Shown here piece after piece: positions 7,340 to 15,876 of a stretch of DNA of 64,000 bases. Source of the DNA: Aestuariibaculum lutulentum. GTDB taxonomy: Bacteria; Bacteroidota; Bacteroidia; Flavobacteriales; Flavobacteriaceae. The position numbers were made by a program, and so were the translations under genes. Position 1 is the first letter of the stretch; every line of letters begins with the position of its first letter. The notes beneath the pieces were generated by a model. The model had not been told where the DNA came from. It saw nothing but the letters and a program-made list of their open reading frames with translations, and made no database searches. The stretch is taken from positions 2,512,501 through 2,576,500 of the forward strand of contig NZ_CP136709.1 in assembly GCF_032926325.1 (NCBI RefSeq), in the 5' to 3' direction.

Positions 7340-9532
7340 TTAGTTTTTAGTTGAAGAAATTTCAGAATCTTTAACCTTAATGTCGGTTCCTAATCGTTGT
7401 AAATAAGCTATAACAGCTACAATTTCACGATTGCGCATTTCGGTAAAATCGGCACCGGCAGCTTTCTTGTCTGCTTCATAATTTGCAGCAAAATCTGGGT
7501 CGGTATACAGGTTTTTCTCGATTTTAGTTCCTTGGTCTAGCATGTGCTGTTGTGCATTGTCAATGTCATCTTCCGTATACGGAACACCTAGGCTAACCAT
7601 AGCACGCATTTTATCTTCGGTTTTCGATTTATCCAGTTTGTTTTTAACCAACCATTGATAAGCCGGCATAATAGAACCTGAAGAGGTGCTTTGTGGATCG
7701 TATAAGTGGTTTAAGTGCCAGTTATCTGAATATTTACCACCAACACGGTGTAAATCCGGTCCGGTACGTTTACTACCCCATAAGAACGGGTGATCGTAAA
7801 CATATTCTCCAGCTTTCGAATATTCTCCGTAGCGTTCTACTTCACTTCTAAACGGACGAATCATTTGTGAGTGGCAGCCCACACAACCTTCACGGATGTA
7901 AATATCACGTCCTTCTAACTCTAAAGGTGTATAAGGTTTAACACTTGTTAATGTCGGAATATTAGATTCTACCATTAAAGTCGGAACGATTTGTACAATA
8001 CCACCAATTAAAATAGCGATGGTTGCATAAATGGTAAGTTTAATTGGTTTACGTTCTAACCAGGTATGCCATCCTTCACCAGCTACGCGGTGTTTAGACA
8101 CACGCTCCAGTGCAGGAGCCTCAGCTAATTCGTCGGTTACGGCATTTTGCGACTTTCTAATAGTGGTTATAATGTTATAAGCCAGAATAAACATTCCGAA
8201 GATATATAACGAACCACCAATAGCACGCATCCAGTACATTGGAATAATTTCGGTTACAGTTTCCAGGAAGTTACCATACATTAAAGTGCCGTCTGGGTTA
8301 AACTGTTTCCACATACTAGCTTGAGTAAATCCGGCAACGTACATAGGTAAGGCATAAATAATAATACCTAAAGTTCCTACCCAGAAGTGCGCATTAGCAA
8401 GTTTTAAAGAGTATAATTGTGTTTTAAATAGTTTAGGAACTAACCAGTAAATCATACCAAAGGCAAGAAATCCGTTCCATGCAAGTGCTCCAACGTGTAC
8501 GTGAGCAATAATCCAGTCGGTAAAGTGACCAATAGCATTTACGTTTTTAAGAGATAGCATCGGACCTTCAAATGTTGCCATACCATATCCGGTTAGTGCA
8601 ACCACCATGAATTTTAAAACAGGGTCTACACGAACTTTGTCCCAGGCACCGCGTAAGGTTAGTAGTCCGTTAATCATACCACCCCAAGAAGGCATTAATA
8701 ACATGACAGAGAAAGCAACACCTAAGTTTTGCGCCCATTCAGGTAATGCGGTATATAATAAGTGGTGAGGACCAGCCCAGATATAAATAAAGATTAAAGA
8801 CCAGAAGTGGATGATAGATAAACGGTACGAATAGATAGGTCTGTTTGCTGCTTTAGGTACAAAGTAATACATTAATCCTAAGAAAGGTGTAGTTAGGAAG
8901 AATGCAACGGCATTATGTCCGTACCACCATTGTACTAAGGCATCCTGTACACCGGCGTAAACCGAGTAGCTTTTCATACCGCTTACAGGAAGTTCTATAT
9001 TATTAAAAATATGTAGTACAGCAACTGTTACAAATGTTGCTAAATAGAACCAGATGGCAACATATAAGTGACGTTGACGACGTCTTAAAATCGTTCCTAT
9101 TAAGTTGGCGCCAAAGGCTACCCAAACTAAAGCAATGGCAATATCTATAGGCCATTCCAACTCGGCGTATTCTTTTGATGTAGTGTATCCTAAAGGCAAG
9201 GAAATGGCTGCGGCCACAATAATTAATTGCCACCCCCAGAAGTTAATGTTACTCAGTACATCACTGAACATTCTGGTTTTTAAAAGGCGTTGAGAGGAAT
9301 AATACACACCGGCAAAAATGGCATTACCTACAAAGGCAAAAATAACGGCGTTAGTGTGTAGTGGTCTTAGTCGCCCAAAGCTTAACCACGGAATTCCGTC
9401 GGTTAGGTTTGGAAACAAAAATAAAAAGGCTAAGAGCAAGCCTACAAGCATTCCTACAACTCCCCAAAGCATGGTAGCAAATAAGAATTTTTTAACAATC
9501 TTGTTGTCGTAGTAAAATTGTTGTACTTCCAT
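7340..9532 (-). CDS. ccoN: cbb3 cytochrome oxidase, fused subunits CcoN and CcoO
   Basis: A 730-residue fusion. Residues 1 to about 480 are the twelve-helix CcoN core with visible haem and CuB ligands in RPLHTNAVIF, WWYGHNAVAFF, GPHHLLYTALP and IAHVHVGALAWNG. From about 495 a further membrane anchor leads into CcoO, a periplasmic cytochrome c domain with one haem site C550-V-G-C553-H554 followed by SQMIRPFRSEVERYG, the CcoO signature. The enzyme reduces oxygen to water at very low oxygen tension and pumps protons. CcoN and CcoO are separate genes in Proteobacteria; the fusion is a known Bacteroidota arrangement. The gene follows ccoS by five bases. Confidence 0.95.
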   Translation of the reverse strand: MEVQQFYYDNKIVKKFLFATMLWGVVGMLVGLLLAFLFLFPNLTDGIPWLSFGRLRPLHTNAVIFAFVGNAIFAGVYYSSQRLLKTRMFSDVLSNINFWGWQLIIVAAAISLPLGYTTSKEYAELEWPIDIAIALVWVAFGANLIGTILRRRQRHLYVAIWFYLATFVTVAVLHIFNNIELPVSGMKSYSVYAGVQDALVQWWYGHNAVAFFLTTPFLGLMYYFVPKAANRPIYSYRLSIIHFWSLIFIYIWAGPHHLLYTALPEWAQNLGVAFSVMLLMPSWGGMINGLLTLRGAWDKVRVDPVLKFMVVALTGYGMATFEGPMLSLKNVNAIGHFTDWIIAHVHVGALAWNGFLAFGMIYWLVPKLFKTQLYSLKLANAHFWVGTLGIIIYALPMYVAGFTQASMWKQFNPDGTLMYGNFLETVTEIIPMYWMRAIGGSLYIFGMFILAYNIITTIRKSQNAVTDELAEAPALERVSKHRVAGEGWHTWLERKPIKLTIYATIAILIGGIVQIVPTLMVESNIPTLTSVKPYTPLELEGRDIYIREGCVGCHSQMIRPFRSEVERYGEYSKAGEYVYDHPFLWGSKRTGPDLHRVGGKYSDNWHLNHLYDPQSTSSGSIMPAYQWLVKNKLDKSKTEDKMRAMVSLGVPYTEDDIDNAQQHMLDQGTKIEKNLYTDPDFAANYEADKKAAGADFTEMRNREIVAVIAYLQRLGTDIKVKDSEISSTKN

Positions 9533-9537
9533 AATGA

Positions 9538-9726
9538 TTAATTGGTCTTTTTGTTTTTAATGGTTGTTTTTGATTGGTCTTTTACTAATTCGTCTTCAAA
9601 AAGCATTCTTACCGAAGGGGTGTAATCATCATCGTACTGTCCTTTCTTAACAGCAACAATAAAAGCAACGAAGAAGACAATAGCCACCACGATGCTAATA
9701 CCTAATAACATATATATAACACTCAT
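9538..9726 (-). CDS. ccoS: cbb3 oxidase maturation protein CcoS
   Basis: A 62-residue protein with one N-terminal membrane segment (about 3-27) and the CcoS signature KKGQYDDDYTPSVRMLFED. CcoS is required for insertion of the haem b and copper cofactors into CcoN. It is the first gene of the leftward cbb3 operon, preceded by an FNR-type promoter whose -10 element lies only about 20 bases upstream of the ATG. Confidence 0.92.
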   Translation of the reverse strand: MSVIYMLLGISIVVAIVFFVAFIVAVKKGQYDDDYTPSVRMLFEDELVKDQSKTTIKNKKTN

Positions 9727-9745
9727 ACCTATTGAAGTTACGGGT

Positions 9746-9789
9746 CAAAATTAAATGTGAAAGGTTTCTTAAAACATGACTTTTATCAT
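9746..9789 (-). promoter_or_regulatory. FNR-type site and -10 element of the ccoS-ccoNOQP-ccoG-fixH operon
   Basis: On the minus strand ATGATAAAAGTCAT (9789-9776; symmetry extends to 9774-9791) is followed after exactly 22 bases by TAATTTTG (9753-9746), a perfect TAnnTTTG. The 14-mer is identical to those before ccoI and pflB when read toward the gene. The dyad centre would be at -41.5 from a start near 9741. Confidence 0.82.
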
Positions 9790-9806
9790 GTTTAAAAAAA
9801 TAACCT

Positions 9807-12176
9807 TTATTTTATCTTCTTACCTATAAAGTTTGTAGCAATGGTGGTAAATACCACAACACTAATAGAACTTAATGGCATTAATATCGCTGCAATAACA
9901 GGTGCTAATTGCCCGGTTACCGCAAAGTAAAGTCCAATGCTGTTGTAAATAAAAGAAAGCACAAAACTCCACTTAATTATAGTTATGGCCTGTTTAGAGG
10001 CTTTAATAAATTGATATAGCTGATTAAATTTTGAAGCGTCTAAAATAGCATCGCAGGCAGGGCTGAAGACATTCACGTTTTCTGATAGCGCAATCCCTAC
10101 ATTACTTTGTGCCAGTGCTCCGGCATCGTTTAAACCATCGCCAACCATAAGTACTTTGGCACCTTCGGTCTGGTGATATTTTATGTATTCCAGCTTGTCA
10201 TCTGGTTTCTGGTTGAAAATCAATTTGGTCTTGGCAGGTAGAAGTTTTTTTAGATTTTCCTGTTCTCCGGCATTATCACCCGAAAGGATAACTAAATCGA
10301 ATTCCTGTTTAAGTTTATTAAATAGTTTAGATAAACCTGTACGGTAGCTGTTATAGAAGGTATATTTTCCTTTGTACTTATTGTTGGTGCTAATATGTAC
10401 GGTTGTGTTTAAAATTGATGGATCACTGCCTCCCACAAAACTCGCCGAGCCAATTTTAATATTGTCGTTTAGGTAAGATGCTTCAATACCTTTTCCTAAA
10501 TGTTCTTCAAAATGATTTAAAGAAATAATATTGTGTTCATCCAGAATGTCGTAAAGGGTTCTGCTTAACGGATGGTTAGAACCGCGAAGTGTATTTTTTA
10601 ATAAAATTTCTTCTGAAGTAGATAGCATATCACCATCATAAGTCGCAATACTTTTTTCATTTGAGGTTATTGTTCCTGTTTTGTCAAAAATAACCGTATT
10701 AATTTCAGCTAACTGTTCAATAACCGAAGCGTTTTTTACGTAGAATTTTAGTTTGCCAAAAATACGAAGCAGATTTCCGAAAGTAAATGGAGCTGCTAAA
10801 GCCAAAGCGCAGGGACAGGCAATTATGAGAACTGCGGTAAAAACATTAATAGCTTTGGAAGCATCAACAACATACCAATACGTTGTTGCTAATACAGCAA
10901 TACTTAATATGGCAATAGTAAAACGTTTACTAATGGCATTGGTAAGTGTGGTAAAATGGTCTTCTTTGTTTTTATTGAACACATCATGACTCCATAACTG
11001 TGTTAGGTAGCTTTGTTCTACCGATTTTAAAGCTTCCATTTCTATAAGTCCGGCTGTTTGCTTGCCGCCGGCAAAAAGTTTATCACCGGAATCTTTACTG
11101 ACTGTTTTAGATTCACCGGTAACAAAACTATAATCTATTTGGGCATTACCGTTAATTAAAATGCCATCGGCAGGAATTAATTCTTCGTTTCTAATTAATA
11201 GTCGGTCACCTTGTTTAATATCATAAACCTGAATAGGGGTTTCTATGCCATTTTCAATTTTAGTTATGGCAATAGGGAAATAGGATTTGTAATCGCGTTC
11301 GAAGGATAAAAATGAATAGGTTTTCTGTTGAAAAAACTTTCCGAGTAATAAAAAGAAAACCAATCCGGTCAGGCTATCGAAAAACCCAGAGCCTAAATCG
11401 AAAATAATATCTATGGTGCTGCGAATGAAAAGTACAGCGATGCCCAAAGCAATAGGTACATCTATGTTTAAAAGCCCCTTACGTAAACCTTTATAGGCTG
11501 AAATAAAATAATCCTGACCAGCATAAAACACTACAGGTAACGAAAAGGTAAACATCAACCAGCGAAACAGGTGTTTGTATTGCTCTAACCAATATTCGCC
11601 CACTTCAAAATATTCAGGAAAGGATAAGAACATGACATTTCCAAAGGCAAAACCCGCAATCCCTAATTTGTAAATAAGTGAGCGGTTAACTTGTGCTTTT
11701 CCTGTCTTAAAATCGTCAAGAGATATATATGGTTCATAGCCAATACTACTTAAAAGAATCACAACATCTTTAAGCGATGTGTCTTGAGTATTGTAGGTTA
11801 CCCGAACATTTTTTTTGCCGAAATTTACCTGGGAAGCAGAAATGCCTGGATTTAATTTGTTGAGGTTTTCTAAAATCCAGATACAGGAGCTACAATGTAT
11901 ATGCGGAATATAAAGTGTGGTAATTTGGGTTTTACCGTCATTAAATTCGGTTAATTTTTCAATAATGTTTTCCTGAGATAAAAAATCGTATTTACCTTCA
12001 ATGTCCTTTGGGGTTGCACCAGGTGCTGCCTGTAAGTCGTAGTAACAGGTTAAGTCGTTTTCAGAAAAAATTTCATATACGGTCTTACAACCATTACAAC
12101 AGAATGTCTTATCGTTAAATGTAATAGCCTGCGAATCGCATACGTCGCCACAGTGGAAACAATTTTCTTGATCCAT
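9807..12176 (-). CDS. ccoI: Copper-translocating P-type ATPase for cbb3 assembly (CcoI/FixI)
   Basis: A 789-residue P1B-type ATPase. The N-terminus carries a cysteine-rich metal-binding region (CFHCGDVC, then CCNGC near residue 30) followed by a heavy-metal-associated domain with H94-C-S-S-C98. Eight membrane segments include the CPC metal site C454-P-C456. Asp498 in DKTGT is the phosphorylated residue, and GDGLNDAGAL lies at the hinge. CcoI exports copper for the CuB site of CcoN; the family is distinct from the detoxifying CopA by its cysteine-rich N-terminal extension and its genomic context. It is transcribed from its own promoter, back to back with the FNR-type regulator. Confidence 0.93.
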   Translation of the reverse strand: MDQENCFHCGDVCDSQAITFNDKTFCCNGCKTVYEIFSENDLTCYYDLQAAPGATPKDIEGKYDFLSQENIIEKLTEFNDGKTQITTLYIPHIHCSSCIWILENLNKLNPGISASQVNFGKKNVRVTYNTQDTSLKDVVILLSSIGYEPYISLDDFKTGKAQVNRSLIYKLGIAGFAFGNVMFLSFPEYFEVGEYWLEQYKHLFRWLMFTFSLPVVFYAGQDYFISAYKGLRKGLLNIDVPIALGIAVLFIRSTIDIIFDLGSGFFDSLTGLVFFLLLGKFFQQKTYSFLSFERDYKSYFPIAITKIENGIETPIQVYDIKQGDRLLIRNEELIPADGILINGNAQIDYSFVTGESKTVSKDSGDKLFAGGKQTAGLIEMEALKSVEQSYLTQLWSHDVFNKNKEDHFTTLTNAISKRFTIAILSIAVLATTYWYVVDASKAINVFTAVLIIACPCALALAAPFTFGNLLRIFGKLKFYVKNASVIEQLAEINTVIFDKTGTITSNEKSIATYDGDMLSTSEEILLKNTLRGSNHPLSRTLYDILDEHNIISLNHFEEHLGKGIEASYLNDNIKIGSASFVGGSDPSILNTTVHISTNNKYKGKYTFYNSYRTGLSKLFNKLKQEFDLVILSGDNAGEQENLKKLLPAKTKLIFNQKPDDKLEYIKYHQTEGAKVLMVGDGLNDAGALAQSNVGIALSENVNVFSPACDAILDASKFNQLYQFIKASKQAITIIKWSFVLSFIYNSIGLYFAVTGQLAPVIAAILMPLSSISVVVFTTIATNFIGKKIK

Positions 12177-12203
12177 ACAATTTGCTCATTATTATACCTG
12201 TAA

Positions 12204-12247
12204 CAAAATTCCCAAAAGAACTCCTTACAATATATGACTTTTATCAT
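12204..12247 (-). promoter_or_regulatory. FNR-type site and -10 element of ccoI
   Basis: On the minus strand ATGATAAAAGTCAT (12247-12234) is followed after exactly 22 bases by GAATTTTG (12211-12204), which keeps the TTTG half of the -10 element but has GA for TA. The same dyad lies upstream of the divergent regulator gene, 40 bases before its ATG. Confidence 0.72.
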
Positions 12248-12257
12248 GAATTTTAAG

Positions 12258-12265
12258 TATTTTTA
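12258..12265 (+). promoter_or_regulatory. Possible -10 element of the FNR-type regulator gene
   Basis: TATTTTTA matches seven of eight positions of TAnnTTTG and lies 22 bases before the ATG. The dyad at 12234-12247 would then cover about -36 to -23, overlapping the -33 region, which suits repression by the regulator itself. No second candidate is better placed. Confidence 0.4.
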
Positions 12266-12286
12266 CCGAACATATAAATTTCAGGT

Positions 12287-12964
12287 ATGAGTAAATGTGA
12301 ACAATGTATTGTTAAGCAATTTAATTCGTTAAAATCGCTTACCAAAGATGAATTGGTGCGTATTTCCGGGTGCAAAACTTCTAAAATCATCAAAAAAGGA
12401 GAAACTATTTTTGAAGAAGGAGATGTTATAAATGGGGTTTTTTGTATTCGCGATGGGGTTTGTAAGTTATCTAAATTAAGTGCCAACGGTAAAGATCAAA
12501 TTGTGAAGTTGGTAGTGAAAGGAGACTTACTTGGGCAGCGCTCGTTGGTAACAGATGAGACAGCAAATTTAAGTGCCGTAGCCTTAAACGATATGGAAGT
12601 TTGCTTTATTCCTAAATCTGAAATTATTAGTGATCTACAGAAAAATTCCAATTTTACCCTGGATGTTTTAAAAGATATGGCTAACGATTTGAGACAAGCC
12701 GATGATATTATTGTTAATATGGCTCAAAAATCGGTACGTCAGCGTTTAGCCGAGACATTAGTCTACCTTTACGAAAGCTTCGGAACAAATTCAGATAAGA
12801 CTTTAAGTGTTGTTTTATCTCGTGAAGATTATGCCAACATTGTAGGTACAGCTGTCGAGTCTGCTATTCGGGTACTTTCTCAGTTTAAAAAACAAGGTTT
12901 AATTTCAACTTCAGGTAAAAAAATTAAAATTGAAGACCTTGAAGGATTGAAGCGTGTTGAATAG
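12287..12964 (+). CDS. FNR-type Crp-family transcriptional regulator
   Basis: A 225-residue regulator with an N-terminal cysteine pair (MSKCEQC, C4 and C7), a cyclic-nucleotide-binding-like beta-roll at about 30-120, a dimerisation helix at about 125-150 and a C-terminal winged helix. The recognition helix is in the stretch IVGTAVESAIRVLSQFKKQG: Glu and Arg align with the FNR residues E209 and R213, with Ile at the S212 position. Other cysteines are C29, C53, C59 and C106; C106 in MEVCFIP aligns with the FNR ligand C122. This suggests an oxygen-labile iron-sulfur cluster, but ligands cannot be proved from sequence. It lies divergently from ccoI and is the obvious candidate to bind the repeated dyad in this window. 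Confidence 0.88.
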   Translation: MSKCEQCIVKQFNSLKSLTKDELVRISGCKTSKIIKKGETIFEEGDVINGVFCIRDGVCKLSKLSANGKDQIVKLVVKGDLLGQRSLVTDETANLSAVALNDMEVCFIPKSEIISDLQKNSNFTLDVLKDMANDLRQADDIIVNMAQKSVRQRLAETLVYLYESFGTNSDKTLSVVLSREDYANIVGTAVESAIRVLSQFKKQGLISTSGKKIKIEDLEGLKRVE

Positions 12965-13052
12965 AAACTATTAGCATTCTTCTGATTGCCATAGATATTT
13001 CTAATTGTATAACTGTGTTTGGTGTGTAAAAATATAGTATTTTTATACAGCT

Positions 13053-14180
13053 ATGAGACACGATAATACTACAAGAAAAGGATTTGTTTTCAAGTCGTAC
13101 GAAGCACCGAATAAATCACCTTTCGATACTTTATTCGAAATTTTTAAAGAATTAATAACGCATACTTCTGGTGATTTCGATGAGGCTATCGATTGGTTGC
13201 GTGAACTCGATAAAGAATACAAATTAACCACTCCAGACTATTCTATAGACGATTTTATCGAAGACCTTATCAAGAAAGGCTTTATTCGTGAAGAACTTGA
13301 TCCAGATGGTAATGGTGGTACGGCAATAACTGCCAAAACCGAGCGCGCCATTCGTCAGCAGGCTTTGGATCAGATTTTCGGAAAAATAAAACGAAGCGGA
13401 CAGGGTAACCATCGAAGTAAAAGTCCTGGAGTAGGTGATGAACATACGGGAGATTTTCGAGGGTATCAGTTTGGTGATGCACTTGATAAGGTGTCCATGA
13501 CCGAAAGCTTGCGTAATGCTCAAATTAACCACGGAATTTCAGATTTTAACCTATCGGAAAGTGATTTAGTAGTTGAGGAAACCCTTCATAAATCGCAAAT
13601 GAGCACGGTGCTTATGATAGATATTAGCCATAGTATGATATTATATGGTGAAGATCGTATAACACCGGCAAAAAAAGTAGCCATGGCTTTAGCCGAATTA
13701 ATTACTACTCGATATCCAAAAGATACCTTAGATATTTTAGTATTTGGAAACGATGCCTGGCAAATAGAAATTAAAGACTTACCCTATTTGAAAGTAGGAC
13801 CTTACCATACCAATACGGTAGCCGGATTGCAACTGGCAATGGATTTACTTCGAAGAAAACGCAACACCAATAAGCAAATCTTTATGATTACCGATGGAAA
13901 ACCTAGTTGTTTGCGGTTATCTAATGGCGAATATTTTAAAGATAGTTTTGGACTAAATCCTAATATTGTTAATAAATGTTATGCCATGGCCCAGCAAGCC
14001 AGACGTTTGCATATTCCTATTACAACCTTTATGATTGCAAAAGACAATTACTTAATGCAATTTGTCAGGGAGTTTACCTATGCCAATCAGGGCAAAGCCT
14101 TTTATACTGGCATTAAAGGTTTAGGAGAAATGATTTTTGAAGATTACGAAACCAATAGAAAAAAGAGAATTAGAGGATAG
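13053..14180 (+). CDS. VWA-domain protein paired with an AAA+ ATPase
   Basis: A 375-residue soluble protein. The first 180 residues have no clear family signature beyond a charged, Gly-rich linker around 110-140. From about 183 a von Willebrand factor A domain carries the metal site D190-I-S192-H-S194 and a second stretch ITDGKPSC. It resembles the Mg-chelatase subunit D/CoxE-like VWA group. Only three bases separate it from the ATPase gene, so the two form an operon, the usual MoxR-VWA partnership used to insert metals or remodel other proteins. No membrane segment or signal peptide is seen, so the pair acts in the cytoplasm. The client protein is unknown. Confidence 0.85.
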   Translation: MRHDNTTRKGFVFKSYEAPNKSPFDTLFEIFKELITHTSGDFDEAIDWLRELDKEYKLTTPDYSIDDFIEDLIKKGFIREELDPDGNGGTAITAKTERAIRQQALDQIFGKIKRSGQGNHRSKSPGVGDEHTGDFRGYQFGDALDKVSMTESLRNAQINHGISDFNLSESDLVVEETLHKSQMSTVLMIDISHSMILYGEDRITPAKKVAMALAELITTRYPKDTLDILVFGNDAWQIEIKDLPYLKVGPYHTNTVAGLQLAMDLLRRKRNTNKQIFMITDGKPSCLRLSNGEYFKDSFGLNPNIVNKCYAMAQQARRLHIPITTFMIAKDNYLMQFVREFTYANQGKAFYTGIKGLGEMIFEDYETNRKKRIRG

Positions 14181-14183
14181 CTT

Positions 14184-15650
14184 ATGAATATTGAAAACAT
14201 AAAAACACTTGGAGACTTAAAGAAATCAGGTTATCAAAGTAAATCTATTAAAGATGAATTAAGAGATAATCTGATTCAAAAAATAAAAAATAAGGAAACG
14301 ACTTTTGAAGGTGTTCACGGGTATGAAAATACCGTGATTCCCGAATTAGAGCGTGCTATTTTATCAAGACATAATATTAATCTACTTGGATTACGCGGAC
14401 AAGCGAAAACGCGTTTAGCCCGTTTAATGCTGAATTTATTAGATGAGTATATTCCTTTTGTTGAAGGTTCTGAGATTAACGACGATCCGTTTCAACCTAT
14501 TTCTCGATATGCAACAGAACTAATTAAAGAAAAAGGTGATAATACGCCAATTGGTTGGTTACATCGCAGTGAACGTTTTGCTGAAAAATTAGCGACGCCC
14601 GATGTTACCGTGGCTGATATTATAGGTGATGTTGACCCAATAAAAGCAGCAAACCTGAAACTTAGTTATGCCGATGATCGTGTGATTCATTACGGTATGA
14701 TTCCTCGAGCCAACCGTTCTATTTTTGTGATTAACGAGTTGCCTGATTTACAAGCCAGAATTCAGGTGGCTTTATTTAATATATTGCAGGAGGGAGATAT
14801 ACAAATCCGTGGATTTAAATTGCGATTACCTTTAGATATTCAATTCGTGTTTACCGCCAATCCTGAAGATTATACTAACAGAGGTAGTATTGTTACACCG
14901 TTAAAGGATAGAATTGGCTCACAGATATTAACGCATTATCCGGTTAATATTGAAACAGCTAAACAGATTACAGAACAAGAAGCAAAATTGGTGGAAAGTC
15001 AGAAAGAGACCGTTGTGGTTCCGGATTTAGCCCGCGATTTATTAGAACAGATTGTTTTTGAAGCCCGTAAAAGCGATTATATCGATGCTAAAAGTGGTGT
15101 AAGCGCTCGTTTAAGTATCACAGCTTTAGAAAATTTATTAAGTACTGCCGAGCGTCGTGCTTTACTTGCAGGCGATGAAACTACAACGGTACGTTTATCA
15201 GATTTTATGGGGGTTATTCCTTCTATTACCGGAAAAGTAGAATTGGTTTACGAGGGTGAACAGGAAGGAGCGGCTGTTGTGGCTTATAATTTAATTGGAG
15301 AAGCAGTAAAAAGTTTATTTGTACAATACTTTCCTAAAATTGAAAAACTAAAGAAACAGGAAGAAGAAACGCCTTATGATGATATCATTTCTTGGTTCTT
15401 CAATCAGAAAGATGGTTTTGAATTGGGTGATAGTTTGCGTGACAAGGAATACAAAAGTCTATTAGATGGTGTAAGTCCGTTAAACGATTTGTTAGGAAAA
15501 TATCAACCTAAACTGAATCCGATAGACAGTTATTTTATGAAAGAATTTGTGCTTTGGGGATTGGCTGAATTTAACCAGTTAAGTAAGCATCGTTTTTCCG
15601 AAGGTATGCAGTTTAAAGATCCTTATGGTAGTTTTATAAGTGGTATTTAA
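14184..15650 (+). CDS. MoxR/Mg-chelatase-subunit-I-like AAA+ ATPase
   Basis: A 488-residue AAA+ protein annotated in related genomes as a magnesium chelatase subunit. The P-loop is GLRGQAKT (69-76), where Ala74 replaces the usual Gly before the Lys. A Walker B-like stretch FVINELPDL follows, then VFTANPEDYTNRGSI as the sensor 1 region, and TPLKDRIGSQI with the arginine typical of the ring interface. A C-terminal helical region of about 150 residues lies after the lid. There are no chlorophyll genes nearby, so true Mg chelation is unlikely; a chaperone-like role together with the VWA protein is inferred. A terminator follows at 15687. Confidence 0.85.
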   Translation: MNIENIKTLGDLKKSGYQSKSIKDELRDNLIQKIKNKETTFEGVHGYENTVIPELERAILSRHNINLLGLRGQAKTRLARLMLNLLDEYIPFVEGSEINDDPFQPISRYATELIKEKGDNTPIGWLHRSERFAEKLATPDVTVADIIGDVDPIKAANLKLSYADDRVIHYGMIPRANRSIFVINELPDLQARIQVALFNILQEGDIQIRGFKLRLPLDIQFVFTANPEDYTNRGSIVTPLKDRIGSQILTHYPVNIETAKQITEQEAKLVESQKETVVVPDLARDLLEQIVFEARKSDYIDAKSGVSARLSITALENLLSTAERRALLAGDETTTVRLSDFMGVIPSITGKVELVYEGEQEGAAVVAYNLIGEAVKSLFVQYFPKIEKLKKQEEETPYDDIISWFFNQKDGFELGDSLRDKEYKSLLDGVSPLNDLLGKYQPKLNPIDSYFMKEFVLWGLAEFNQLSKHRFSEGMQFKDPYGSFISGI

Positions 15651-15686
15651 CTTAAATTTCTTTCTTTTTCATATTCATGGTATACG

Positions 15687-15731
15687 GTGGTTTAATTTAC
15701 AAATCTGTATTTTAAACCACTAATTTTTTTT
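15687..15731 (+). terminator. Terminator after the VWA/ATPase operon
   Basis: A 9-bp inverted repeat (15687-15695 with 15712-15720, loop of 16) followed by a T run at 15724-15731. The rest of the 226-base gap before the next gene is A/T-rich with no clear promoter motif. Confidence 0.65.
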
Positions 15732-15876
15732 ATTCCCTTAAAAAGGTCTTTAGCAGGTTTTCTTAAAATAAATTTTGAGCTGGTTTTCGTGTTTTTTTGC
15801 GTATATTAAGCAAAAACCATGTGTTTTTTGTGGTTTTTTAGTGAAAAACAGATAAAACGCTTCAGAATTTCTTAAT

